A DNA stretch of 64,000 nt from Lepas anatifera. Lineage: Eukaryota > Arthropoda > Thecostraca > Lepadidae. The notes under the pieces are model-generated. The model saw only the letters and a program-made list of their open reading frames with translations, was not told where the DNA came from and searched no databases. This document shows, piece after piece, positions 10,441 through 22,606 of this stretch; position 1 is the stretch's first letter, and every line of letters begins with the position of its first letter. Made by a program: the position numbers and the translations under genes. Location: positions 620,001 to 684,000 of the forward strand of contig JAOTON010000972.1 in assembly GCA_034440635.1 (NCBI GenBank), written 5' to 3'.

Positions 10441-11508
10441 GTGGGGCCGTCTCTTCGGTGGTCAACGCGTCACCATAACGTTTAAAGGCGAGGACCACTG
10501 CGAGCACGTGGGCTTTGCATCGCCAGCCCCACTTTTTTCAGACTTTAACAGCTGCATGCGCAACTTATACCGCTTATGAGGTCTTCGACGCCTCCTTCGT
10601 CAAGGCTTTGGCTTGTCGGGCACGTGAGGGAGCTGACTTTCCATTCGTGGTGAGAACGGGATGAGACGGGACGGCTGGCGGCAGCAGTCAGGCGCGGCGC
10701 AGCAGACAGGACGGTGTATCCCCGGCGTGTCCGCGTCGATGACGTTGCGTCGGCTCCGACGCGGGCAGTCCACGGTCAGTTGGAGTGAGGCGCCGGCCGC
10801 GGGAGGGACAGTCGGACACCGCCGGAGACACGGACGCTCGCAGGTGAGCCGGGAGCGACCGCGCTCATCACGCGAGGGGTGCGTCGTGTTGGCTGACGAT
10901 TACAGGCGTGGCTGCAGAAACGAGGAGATTGGCCTGTTTGGAAGACTGTTTTGGGTCTCATGTGCTGATGGATGCGAAATGAAGCAACGCAATAATTAGG
11001 ATATGGTTGAAAGTTTAAGCAGTTTTTTATATACCTAACTGGAGCCAAATGCGGAGAAAACTTGTGTCTTATCAGTGCCATCAGATTTAACATTGGGCCT
11101 GTGTGTCAACTGGAGGGAGGTGGTTTGGACAATACTATGTCTCCATACCTCCCAATGGAAGACACACCGACACCATGGAAATTTGCCTGATTTTTTGCCT
11201 ACATGGAAGCAACGAAATTTGCTCCCACCCAACCCCGCCTCAAGCTTCTCATGAAAGAATTCACTCAAGCTCAACCCTGCCTCTAGCTACTCACGAACGT
11301 TGTAACATCCATACTTTTAAGGGAAAAGGATATCGCACATAAATCCTTTCAAAGCAAGAGCGGTGTAAAATAGAGCCAGATAAGAAGGCAGAGCAGTAAA
11401 AGCAAGAATAGCACATACAAATATAAAGAGTTGGGGCGAGACCGGACGAGAGCGATGAGAAAGAAACAGAATGCGCGGATACGACAAGCAGAGGGGCGCA
11501 GAGGCCAG
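10441..11508. other. Unassigned; GC/CpG-rich patch at 10625-10880
   Basis: A CpG-rich stretch follows the minisatellite, then AT-rich sequence. Open frames (10661-10999 and others) lack recognisable domains. A CpG-island promoter is possible but no gene is seen downstream. Confidence 0.3.
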
Positions 11509-11545
11509 TATGACGCGGTATGACACGGTGTGACACGGTATGACG
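11509..11545. repeat. Short 10-bp tandem repeat
   Basis: About 3.7 copies of TATGACACGG-type units with substitutions. Confidence 0.7.
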
Positions 11546-14500
11546 ACCGATCGGGGCCGGAAGAATTGAGTCTGCTTAGCCTTGTAATAAATGAGAAAAG
11601 GCGGCTAGTTATGGAAAGGGATTGGACCACCTTGTCTACATTGACAAAATTTGACAATTTGGGAACAACATGCGTCTGGAAATTTGGAAATCACATTTTG
11701 CTTCCATACTCATTAATCGGTCACCCGGAGCAAAAATATAGCCCTATCCTTACAATTCAAAGTGTTATCAAAACACAATGTGGTTCACCTGTTGTTGACC
11801 TAAGTGTCGTGTGTAATTACGAGGCTTACTGCTAGGGCATTACTTAGAGCATGCCAACGTTGCGCCAGTAATGCCATTGTTAACATTTATCACGTGAAAT
11901 GCGTGTCAAAGGCACAGCTATGATTAAGGAAAATTAAATTAATCCGACCCAATGGAAAGAGATTGCTTCCTGGTGTTAATTAAGGCCTCAGGCCGCTTTA
12001 ATTTTGAACTCCAGTGTGCGGAAATTTCATCCAGGGAACTTTCGGTGAAATGAGATAAGTTAACAGTGTTTTTTTCGACACACTCAACAAGAGCGCTATC
12101 TCAGTTAAAAATGCATTATAAAAGAAGGAAAACTCCGGGTAAAGCAACTTTTTATCCAGTTAGAAATAGCAGTGTTGGAATTAATTAGTGTTTGGCCCCA
12201 AATAGTGTCAAAAATATAACATTACGGCTGTTGCTTCCAGGAACTAAAAAAATTGCGAACTTGCCAATAATGTTGCTGACAAGCTTTGAGGTAGCCCTCC
12301 AAAATTAAACTCAGTCTGAAACCTGCTTTTCATTATGTTAAGTAAATATGGAAGACCACGTTAAAGGTGAAAAACTACACAGAGAATTGTGGAGCCTTTA
12401 AAACATACGAAAAAACAATTTTCGCTTTGTGCCTTCTTTCTAATAACACCAGCCTCCTGTTAAAAAGTCCAGCAATGCCACCATTGCTTTTGAGAGCAAA
12501 GTCAAGCCTTCTCGTGATTCCTCGAAAAAGTACCTACACAGAAGATAACACAATGTTTTTCTTGTTTCATGTAGGCACTTCTCCAAAGTTTATTAGCGGG
12601 AAACATTGCCTGCATCTACCAATGTGAATTGCCCATGAGATTGTTGCGCGGTATTAGAAGACAAATAAAATAGAGGTTTGTTGACGTTTCAAGCCCCGTA
12701 AATACAGGAAGATCCGTACCTGATTTTAGTTGAGTCGAATTCAATGTGTGACTCGGTTTTACGTGTTTGTATGCTATTTTTGCCGCACAATGTTAATGGC
12801 TGGACCCGTATAAGTGTTACTGCATGAGAGAGGTATAAAATCATTTTCAGGGATATGTTTAAAGACAATTGTAGGCAGAGCATTACAAAGACATTCTTTT
12901 GCGCTGTGGCGTGGCCATGATTTGAGCAAGGGCATGTTCAATAGCCTTTGGGACCCCTGGGCCCATCTATGTCGGTTTGTATGATATGTGGTCCTACATT
13001 CTTACAATATTAAATTTTGTTGTGCCTTTTTAAGAATTTTTTCTTATTTTGTTTATAGTTAGATCTTTCTGGATCAGATCAAGAGCTTGTTAAGTTTTGT
13101 CACCACATATTAAGCCTGGCTTATATATGGCAGTGCGGCAACAATAGCAGCTAGATTTAGAGCACATCTCGGGAAAATAAACATTGTTATGCGCATGGTA
13201 TGCCTGTCTGTACCTCGATACACTCTCATAATCAGACGGAACACTTGAACAGCCTCACAAGCCTTGATGTTGACGGTATTGAAAGTCAGCCGTTTTGGGC
13301 ACGCAGATTCAGTCTTCGTCTACCGGAAATGAGTACCAATACTTTGCGAGTACCGATGTCATGAACTCTTTAAGCAGGAAGTTTCCAAAGAAACAAATTA
13401 AAAATGAAGCCCAATACCAGAGGTCAAGAATCTCGCCAGCTCGCCCACGCTCGTGGGTAGTCGGACGGGTTCGAAGAATCAAACCCAGGTAGACAATCAC
13501 GGAATATCGCTGCCTGGACTGATTTTAGATGGTCTTGTAACTTTTAGAGACGAACAATACAAATTGGTGAAAAAAACACATCCTTGCTCACTCTCGTCAC
13601 GCCACAGCCAAGTTAGAGATGGGCAGGCAACCACTTTGCTAACGGAAGTGACCAATACAAAGCCATTGTAAAAGGCACTCTGAATTGCTAAGACATGATA
13701 ATAGCCATATTCATCCTCCTATATGAAGTTCATTATTTATTTTGAACAAAAATAGATAATTTTTAAATTCTGTATCAAAACTTATGCTGAAATTCAGAGG
13801 TAAAAAAATTGTCAACTTGCCAACAATGTTGGTGACAAAAATAGATCAATTCGGTTAAATATGAGGCAAAATTGTATTCATCTCAACGTGGTAAGTTGAT
13901 GTTCAATCAATAAATACTCTATTTTAGATTTAGAAGAACTAAAAGGTTCTGGAAAATTATCAAATTTTGGTGCCAAGCCTCACAATGTTTGGTTACACAT
14001 GTTTGGTTTGAACTTCGGTTGGTGACACTTGATCAATTTTTCCGACCTCTGGTGAAATTATTGCCAAAAAGTTAGTAACTCCACTGCTTACAGTGTACAT
14101 GAGACTGGTTTCATGGAATTAGAGATGGTTTAGTAGGCATGCCGCCAACGAAAATTATGATTGGTGGCCACCAGGTAGCCACTGGGGTAGCCACCGAGCC
14201 CGGCGTTTCTGGCGCGTGAGTGGCGGGAAGATTACCGTCAGAAACACCAAGTGCAGAAGCTTCTATCAGGGCTGGTGCTGAGAATTCTGTGATGGGGTAC
14301 ACGTTATTCGCATCATATGAGGCTGTAAATGTTGACCTGAATCGTAATATGAGGATTTGTTGCCACCCACTACCAATTATCATTCGTAATGCAGCAGAGA
14401 GAGAGGCAAACGGCAAAGTGTGGCCTGCCAGATCCTAAGAGTCAGGAGTGCTGTGTGGTTTTGAGGGTTTCAGTTTGAGCGAACGTTTCAATCAAGCGCA

Positions 14501-15554
14501 TGTGAAGTATCAAAACTTGAGACCTGCGGATATGAGAGTTGCAAGTTCTGGCTTTGCACCCAAAGAAAGATATGCTGTATGGTGCCCCTACCCATGAAGT
14601 GAGGTAAGCTTCAGGTAGCTTTCTTCGGTACCTACCTTAGCCAATTTTATTTAATCAAGCTTAACAGAATTGTGATGGTTGCTCAAATATTTTAGTTGAG
14701 CAGGTGGACATGGTGATGCTCATTGATCTACTCCAAGCCTGCTAGAATTGTCTTCATCTGGACTGTGGTATCAGGAGGTACATATCCTCTGTCTGAGTAC
14801 CTATTTTTGATTGTGGCTTTTGAAGTAAATTTTAATCAATTCCTTTTTCAGTAATTGAAGTCTCATCATGGTGTCTGCTAGAGTTAAATGGTGTTGTCTG
14901 GTATCTTAGAAATGATTGTCTAAGAAATGATTGAGCATAAAAAACAGTTGCAGTAAGGCTACTGAACTCTGACGGCGCATCATTTTGTCATGTCTTTTTG
15001 TTTCAAGTATTTGATAACATTTTTGGTTGATTAATACGTGCAGCTAATGGACACATCTTCATATTTCAGTGCATGCAACCTGTAAACACCGCAAATGTAC
15101 CTACTTAATCTTATGCTATTTGGTGCTAAGAGTACGTTATATGTAATACATTTAACTACAAATATCTGCAAATTCACTTTCTTTTATGCTGTTCCTTACT
15201 GATAGTAATTTTTTACTAAGAAACATTTACTGGGAGTAATCGGACGCCTCAATTCGCGCAAAACCTTTGATTCACTTCAGGCAGCCGTGCTAGTCGCACC
15301 GAGGATGCGTGGGTAGTCAACCTGACATGTTCTTGACCTCTGTCTAATGCAAGGGCTATGGCAGGGTGTCCCAAACGCTATAGAACGTCTATAACGTGGA
15401 CGTATCCTACTGAATTACTTTCTGAGTCATTTTCTTGTCTCAACGATGTTGTAAATGAACAATTTTTGAGGCGGTAGAAGCCCGAGCTATGTATCGACTT
15501 CGCTCACCCTATAGTTCTTCGAAAGAATGTGTTGGAATGTTTTTCGAAAGAAAA
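11546..15554. other. Unassigned AT-rich sequence
   Basis: About 4 kb without recognisable genes, RNA or repeats. The open frame at 11530-11835 (101 codons) matches no family I know. Some of this could be intron or intergenic single-copy DNA. Confidence 0.4.
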
Positions 15555-15592
15555 GGAAATCACAGGAATGTTTATTCATTCCTGTGATTTCC
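15555..15592. repeat. Perfect hairpin, 16-bp arms, 6-base loop
   Basis: GGAAATCACAGGAATG (15555-15570) and its exact reverse complement (15577-15592) flank the loop TTTATT. It is followed by CTGG rather than a T-run. Too short to classify; possibly the relic of a small fold-back element. Confidence 0.8.
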
Positions 15593-17204
15593 CTGGTTTG
15601 TATGAGTTCCTATGCTGATATCTCACGTTTGTTTATATAAAAATATTTAGGTAGGAAATCATTGGAATTGGGCTTATTATTTTAAAATCGGCTGAGCTAT
15701 CAAATTCTCCATTTGATTGGATCTTGTGGATAATACAAACTATATTATTTCCTTGCCTTCGGTACTGTTGCCAGATCAGCATGTTTTGATTCACCCATCT
15801 AATCGTGCACAACGAGTATAGAAACATTTTTCTCCGAGGTATGTGATATTCGAAATATTGTGGGCTTTGGATCTCGAGTGATAAGATTTGGATTGTGTTC
15901 TACATTTCAAAAGAAAGGGAATTAAAGAGGAGGGTCAATGATTATGGTGACACAGGTCATTATGGACCTATCCCCTCGGCTCGTAGAAGCTCCACATCCC
16001 CCAATTTTTCTTAAACTGGGGAAAGGCTTGAAGGTATCAAGCAGCCCGAATCCGACGAGTTTCTGATTCTAGAAGTGAGGTTTTCTTTTCAGCAGGAGGT
16101 GGTACATCACATAACCCTTTCACTTTGCTGCCAGTGCCAACGCTGATGCATAACACAAGCCTTCTTTTTTGTCTGTTTTAGTTCTATATTTTGGTCACCT
16201 GGTTTATATTTTCCGACTGTGGTCTGTCCAAGTAACTTTTAGCTGTTAATATAATATCAGTAGGAAAGATCAGTTCTAACAGCCAGACACTGAATCTATC
16301 CTGATATCCTCAGAACATTCTATTATTTTCTAAAACCCAGTCGCAAGGAAGACAAATGAAAAGCAAAGAACATTAGCCGCGGCCGCAGGGTAGAAAGAGC
16401 AATAACGAACATTGGCGCTGCTTCATTTTTCCCGCTTTAGCCTCACTGCCCTAACAGTTATAGCCTGGAATAGCATGGCACCATCATCGCTTGAACTGTT
16501 TGCTCTCGGCACTGAGAGCAAAGACGCCAGACCGCTGTGAGGTGGTGATGGATGAGGAGGAGCGTGGCTTAGGCCTCCCAGAAATTATGTTTAGGGCTTA
16601 AACTCTATCAGCCCAAAATTTAACTATGTAAGGAAAAAGCAAATAGAAAACAAATAACCTCTAACAAAAAAAACCTAAAATAAAATAAAACCGCGAAAAA
16701 AAACACCAAGAAAACAAATTAAACAAAAAAGCAAACACCACACCGAAAAGAGCTTTAAAAGGTAGCCTGAAAAACTCCTTCGTTAATCGAACAAAATTGT
16801 GATGAGGTTGAGTTGGTGTTCACTGGGCCTCTCGTCCATTGTAACTGGATACGAAAGAGGAGTCTGGGCGACCCCCATAAAACACCAGGTGGTTTAGAGC
16901 ACACCGGAAAACTGTACAATTTTGTACTGTCGCTGTTTTATCACTGGCTTTGAGAACAGGTATAAACCGAGGGGTTCCTGTGATTCTTTTAGATTATGAC
17001 ATACAACGCTGGTTCTGAAGAATAATATACCCAAGACCTTGGCAATAAATTATACTATGATAATCAGGAAAAAACTCGAGATGGCATTCACATGTTCTTA
17101 TTTTCGAACTCTGGTGCGTCGACTTGGCTCGGATGCGCGACCTGCTCGTCTCAGTCTTTTTACGGAAGATCTTAAACCTCCGGGGCTGAAACACATATGA
17201 TATT
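15593..17204. other. Unassigned sequence with an A-rich stretch
   Basis: Contains an A-rich, C-interspersed stretch at about 16655-16745. No gene or repeat family is recognised. Confidence 0.35.
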
Positions 17205-17286
17205 TTTTAGGGGGTGGACGAAATACGCCCCCCTCCGCCCAGCCGGGCGCGTCATGCCAGGGACCCCAGCGGGGCGCGTGTTAATT
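17205..17286 (-). mobile_element. Solo terminus of a Z-family TTAA element
   Basis: Reads CGAAATACGCCCCCC, then GGGCGCGTCATGCCAGGGAC and CCCAGCGGGGCGCGTG TTAA. It matches the last ~80 bp of the outer Z copy at 43740-43815 almost base for base. Only the terminus is present; the rest of the element is missing. Confidence 0.75.
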
Positions 17287-17619
17287 ATTAATAGGTTTGT
17301 GCCCCTCGAATTTTATGCGCGTCGAATTGTATGCTACAAAATCGCGACAAATTGGTGCTCTTCGGACTCAAAACATTACCGAGATGAATGCATTTTTTTA
17401 ACTGTTCCTTATTCTCCGGAGTGAAATTTGGCTTCGAATTATTTTGTTATTTTCTGTGGAAATGCGTCTAAGGGAGATTCCAGTTGCACATGCACTGTCT
17501 TTCACCTTGTCTTTTTACCCTGCAGTACCTGGCGCTTCGTCCTCCGGCGGGGGGGGACTGCGGTACGGAGAGCTCCGAGAGCTCTGTGCGACGCTGTTTC
17601 CGACGGAGCGTACCACATT

Positions 17620-18516
17620 AGGGTCGCTCAATTTTTTTCTTTTCAGACTCCAAACCACTTTTTTCCCCATGATATATTCAATTCTGATTTCAATGAGCTA
17701 CATTCCAAGCATCTAAAACGGGAAAGATCACCTAAAAACGGTTAAAGACTTCATGTTTCAGGCGCGATTGGCTGCCCCGCGTTGCAGTCTCCCCTTGTTA
17801 AATTGGCATGAAAGGGGTGCATAACCTACCAGTAAAGACAGTGTGGCATGTGCGTGCGTATAAGAGCGGTAGATGGGATTTAACATGCAGGCATTTACTT
17901 GTCAGATGTATTTGCAGCGCAATAAAAATATTTATTATTCCACAAAAGACCTGAAATTAAATGGTTCAGCACACTTGTACTCTAAATCCCGACAGAACAG
18001 GAATGCCTTCCGGGGCAAACATTTCTCTGGTAACATTCGTTGGAGAACATCGTTGGGGCAGGTGCTTCTCCCCATTCTCCTGCGAACTATTTAAGAGCTC
18101 TGATACTGCTAGAAGAAGACCCTGTTGCATATTTTAAACCTTTGGATGGCTCACGAAATCTTCCACCAGCTTCACACCACTTTCTGTGGGACCGTTCACG
18201 ACAGTAAGTTCTGGAATACCTTGAAACAGGGGAAGCTATACCAGTCCCCAGCTTCTCAACGGAGCCATTTCATGTCAAAATCTTTCAAATTCAGTCGCTC
18301 GAATACCATCCAGCTTTCAGGAATGGCAAATTGGCAGAGGCTTGGTACCGAGCCGAGCTCTTCATAGCCCCTGTCGGAAACTTTAGCCTACCCAACTGAA
18401 AGGTGGATGGTTTTGCTGTTTAGGCCGGGTACTGTGTCACTGCCTTTTTACCTCCACCATTGTGAATCTTATTTGCGAGGCAGATTATAACTTTCTGGTC
18501 ACAAATAACAGCTGCG
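17620..18516 (+). repeat. Left arm of a ~900-bp inverted repeat
   Basis: Collinear, in reverse orientation, with the right arm at 19111-22606 once the hAT insertion is removed. Conserved words include the AGGGTCG..TCAA outer end, AGACTTCATGTTTCAGGCGCG, TAGATGGGATTTAACATGCA and GAACTATTTAAGAGCTCTGA. Both arms share a possible ancestral reading containing KFWNTLKQ.KLYQSPAS, so the unit may once have been coding, but stops interrupt it and the family is not recognised. Confidence 0.8.
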
Positions 18517-19110
18517 TACCAGCTCTGTTTTCCTTGAGAAGATAATCACGAATTGCGCTAGCTGGTTTACACGTGGCTGTCAGGAGAGGTTGTCTCCAAC
18601 AAATGTATGTTTAGAAGATCGGGAGCCCACCAGCGAGCCATATTCATGGAATATAGGACATTGATGGCATGAAGTGCGTGCTACTACTGAGTCAAATTCC
18701 GTTCATCATTCCAGAAGATACTTAAAGACTGAATATTATAATTTTTGGAGTTTAACAACGCATCAACTGCTCAGGTCATATTGCATCAGAGGCGAGAGGG
18801 AAAGAATTAGCTTGGCCTAGAGCAGGGCGCTAGATTCTGCCTCTGTGTGGGCTCGAACCCACGACACCCAGCACATACAGAATGTCATTGAACGAGCCGA
18901 GCGCAAGCGCTAACCGACTGAGCCACTCAGCCCCCGAAATAGTTAGCGGCTCTCCTTGTAAGTAGTTCTAAACCATGCATTTGGGTTCCTCCTTCGCGGA
19001 TAGTCAACTTCAGAGCCTTCTATGAGCCTCAAAGCTAACCATTAAATGCAGTGCAGTGCTTTCATTAAGTTAATATAGAAATCGCCCTGAATTGCTGAAG
19101 TCAATTTGCC
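18517..19110. other. Spacer between the inverted arms
   Basis: About 594 bp separating the two arms. It holds a tRNA-derived SINE (18825-18945) and a short SINE-tail-like piece near 18741 (GGAGTTTAACAACGCA). Nothing else is recognised. Confidence 0.5.
18825..18945 (-). mobile_element. tRNA-derived SINE, family S1
   Basis: On the minus strand: A box TGGCTCAGTCGGTTAGCG, then B box GGGTTCGAGCCC, followed by the body ending GCGCCCTGCTCTAGG. A second copy lies at 44118-44250 with TGGCGCAGTCGGTTACCG and GGGTTCGAGCCC. The distance between boxes is longer than in a real tRNA and the anticodon arm is not foldable as a standard tRNA, so this is a SINE head with a pol III promoter, not a tRNA gene. Confidence 0.8.
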
Positions 19111-19382
19111 ATCAGCTGTGGTATCTGTGCACAGAAAGTTATATTCTGTCCCGCTGGTGAGAACCACCATCTTGGAGGTAAGGAGCCAGTCGCACAACAA
19201 TTGGCCAAAACAGCAAACAATTCACCTTTGACTAGGGCAGGCTTAAGTTTATGTACAATAGAGGCTCTGAAGAGCTCGATGAATGCTCGGTAACAAGCCT
19301 CAGCCAGCTTGTCACTCCTGACAGCTGGCTGGTATTCGATTGCCTGAATCTGAAATATTCTGACCAGAAATGGCTCCGTTAA

Positions 19383-21969
19383 GAAGCTGGCAGGGGCGTC
19401 GTCACGGGGGGGCAGGGGGCCGGGCCTCCCACTCTGAAAAAGTGGGGGGCGGCCCCCACTTTGTCAAACAATCACTTGCACTGAGAGAAAAATTGGCTCT
19501 CGCCCCCAGAACTAACATTTTGCGGGCGTCTTAGCAGGAATAAATGGGGGACGTAGAATAATTGTTTTCCTCATAGATCGGCTGCCGTCCGATCCATGAG
19601 GTAATAGAGGCGGCAGAGAAGACAGCCCAGGGCCGAGCCAGGCTGAAGCTCATCATCACCTCCGTGCAGTTTCTCGCCCGGCAAGGTTTGGCGTTTCGCG
19701 GCCACGATGGTGAGGGAGGAAACTTCAAGTAACTCCTGCATCTACACGCCCAGGACTCACCCGAGTTGCACGAGTGGCTTCAGAGGAAAGAAAACTTCAC
19801 GCACCACGACATCCAAAACGAACTCGTGAGGCTTATCAGCCATGAGGTATTGCGCTCCGTCCTCAGCTTAGCGCTCAGCTCCAGTCGCCTACATGCTGAA
19901 GACCCGAGTTGCTTCTTTTAAGTCATTGTCGATGGGACGCAAGGCATCAGTGGTGTTGAACAGGAGTCGGTTTGCATCATATATGTTGATGAAGATTTCC
20001 AAGCTCAGGAAGAGTTCCTCGCATTCTACGAGTGTGCTTCGACAACTGGCGCTAACCTGTCACAAATGGTCGAGGACGCACTTTGCAAGCTAAATCTGCC
20101 ACTCGCTGGACTTCGTGGAATGGCCGTTTGTCGGAGCCTCGTCGCTAAGGACAGCTGCGACGCAGCCGAGTCCATGAGGACAGCGCTGGGCTGCGTAAAT
20201 GAGCTGGGTGCAGCGTTAAGCGAATCGGGGAAGCTGCGTGTGAAATTCAAAGATGTGTGCAACGGGGCTGAAGTACCACGCTGCTGTCTGCGACCTCTCT
20301 GTCCGACTCGCTGGACGACCCGTCTTGTCGCTGCTGACGCCGCTCTCAGCCGCTACCCAGAGACGCTCACTACGTTGGAAAGCCTGGCTGAGGGAAGCGT
20401 TCAGCTCTCTACCCGAGCTGCTGACCTCCACGCCCAGATGCTCAAGGGGCAAACGATGGTGGCCATCCAGATGGCACGGGCCGTCCTTGCTCCCATGGAC
20501 TAGCTAAGTCGCGCTGTGCAGAGTGCAACTTGCACTGTATCGGTCATGTTGCAATGCATCCATGCTACGGTGGAGCAGCTGCGGGCGCAGCGCGAGTCGG
20601 CTGACGAAACGATCCGAGTTTTTTTAAGCAGGCTCAAGAGGCAGGCTGTGAGGAGATCCAGCGAGAACGGTGCCACCCAGAGCGCTCGAATGGTGATGCA
20701 CCAGCTCAACATCGAGCGTCGATAGAAGACTTTCTGAGGGCCGAGTAGGTACTTTGTGATGCTGGACGCGGCTACTGTTCAGTTAGAGACCCGTTTCTGC
20801 CAGAAGGGTGTTCAGGAGCATGCAAAAATGGAAGAGCTTCTCTTGTCAGCTCCCGATGCTGGGAAGGTTCGAGAGCTTCTCCAGGGAAGCCCCTGGAGTG
20901 ACGATCTCTCAGCGGCGGACCTGTCACCACAGCTGCAAGTCCTGTTCAGGACAATGAAACCGGAGAGCCTAGCCGCTGCTATCAAGCTTGTGACTGCGAT
21001 GGAGAGACCAGCACAACTTATGGTGCCCGAAGCAGTCAAGCTTCTCCGACTGCTGCTGACGGTACCAGCCAGCTCTGCAACAGCTAAGCGAAGCTTCACT
21101 GCACTGAGGCGTCTGAAGACCTGGTTGCGCTCCACTATGAGCCAGCAGAGGTTGAAGGCTGCAGCAATCTGCGCTGTGCACAGAGAGCGTGTCGCTCAGG
21201 TGGATGCCGACCGTATCATTACGTCATTCGTCCAACTGAACACCAGCAGGCAGCGGGTGTTCGGCCCGGTCTAGAAAGCCCCAAGAATGTAACAGTTGAC
21301 TTGAGAATCAGGATGCTTGGCTGGGCAGGAAATCTCCCCAATTGCAACAGCAGTACAGCTGAAGCCATGGTCATTTCTGCCTATTCCACAGCCCAAGTAA
21401 TCACGATCAGCGTGGCCAGTTCTCGGAGTGTGTGGAAATATCGACCTTAGAGTGATTTGTGCAGCCCTGTTCCAAATGTCAATATATTTCGGAGATATTA
21501 GTATTTTACTTTTTATGTCGATGTTTCGGAAATAATTTGAAGCATAGGTTTTTTTAGTCCGTTGGGATCTTGCGATATGCTGAGTCGCGAGCTTTTGGTG
21601 CTACATATATTGCAAGCTTTTGGTGCTACATGTAAAAATTATTTCAGGAGAATGATCTGTAATTATCACAGAGGAATGATTCTCAAGTTTCTGCTTCACC
21701 ATATCCCTGCGCTTTGTACTGCAAAACACATTGCCAGTTTTCTCCTTCAGATAATATTTAGGACGCCAAATCACGATGAAAACATACTACTCTGAAATAT
21801 TTTTAAAACATCGATAAGGTGCTAAAAAAGTCGGGGAAGAACAAACAAGGCTTAATTTGAAGGTCCAACTACGATAATTTCTCAGGTATTTAAGTCCCAG
21901 TAGACCCTACGCTGCCCGGGCCGGCCCCCCCCCCACTCAAAAATCCGTGGCGACGCCAATGGAAGCTGG
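19383..21969 (+). mobile_element. hAT DNA transposon, 2571 bp, with 8-bp TSD
   Basis: The element spans 19391-21961. Ends are CAGGGGCGTCGTCACGG on the left and, as reverse complement of the right end, CATTGGCGTCGCCACGG, i.e. inverted repeats with a few differences. Both sides are flanked by GAAGCTGG (19383-19390 and 21962-21969). It encodes a decayed hAT transposase on the plus strand. It is inserted into the right arm of a large inverted repeat. Confidence 0.9.
19575..21274 (+). pseudogene. hAT transposase relic (ZMYM1/TTF-finger-like group), frameshifted
   Basis: Plus-strand fragments in order: RQGLAFRGHD (near 19680-19710), an IQNELVRLI region, an IVDGT segment corresponding to the catalytic-aspartate block, LNLPLAGLRGMA, CPTRWTTRLVA (near 20305), and the C-terminal dimerisation domain with PASSATAKRSFTALRRLKTW (about 21064-21123) ending at a stop near 21274. 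These match the RNase H-fold hAT transposases. At least two stops (about 20502 and 20723) and frameshifts separate the pieces 20066-20503, 20516-20725 and 20756-21274, so the protein is dead. The last open piece (172 codons) is the best preserved. Subgroup assignment is from motif memory. Confidence 0.85.
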
Positions 21970-22606
21970 TGACTGGTATAGCTTTTCCTGTTTCAAGGTA
22001 TTCCAGAACTTAATGTGGTGAACGATCCCACAGCGTGATGCGAAGCTGGTGGAATATTTCGTGAGCCATCCAAAGGGTAACAATATGCAGCAGGGCCTTC
22101 TTCTAGCAGTATCAGAGCTCTTAAATAGTTCGCAGGAGAATAGGGAGAAGCACCTGCCCCAACGACGTTCTCCAACGAATGTTACCAGAGAAAGGTTCGC
22201 CTTCGGAAGGCATTCCTGTTCTGTCGGGGTTTAGAGTACTCGGGTGCTGAACCATTTGATTTCAGGTCTTTAGTGGAATAACATGTATTTGTATTGCACT
22301 ACAAATACATCTGACAAGTAAATGCCTGCATGTTAAATCCCATCTACCGCTCTTTTACGCACGCACATGCCACCGCTGTCTTTACTGGTAGGTTATGCAC
22401 CCCTTTCATGCAAATTTAACAAGGGGAGACTGCAACGCCGGGCGGCCAATCGCGCCTGAAACATGAAATCTTTAACCGTTTTGAGGCGATCTTTCCCGTT
22501 GTCGTAGATGCTTGGAATGTGGCTCATTGAAATCAGAATTGAATATTTAATGGGAAAAAAGTGGGTTCGAGTCTGAAAAATAAAAAATGTTTTTTGAACG
22601 ACCCTA

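Larger units (their letters stand above)
19111..22606 (-). repeat. Right arm of the inverted repeat, split by a hAT element
   Basis: Reverse complement of 17620-18516, about 917 bp after removing 19391-21961 and one TSD. The hAT target GAAGCTGG lies within the matching text GAGAAGCTGGGGACTGGTAT of the uninterrupted left arm, so arm order and the insertion are both clear. Arms differ by scattered substitutions and small indels. Confidence 0.8.

Noticed and set aside
9632..10579. 315-codon open frame as a protein-coding gene
   Set aside because: It reads through a 31-bp minisatellite, the other two forward frames are also largely open over the array, and the peptide is a frame-cycled repeat.
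18825..18945. A functional tRNA gene
   Set aside because: A and B boxes are present but the box spacing and lack of a foldable anticodon and acceptor arm, plus a second diverged copy, indicate a SINE.
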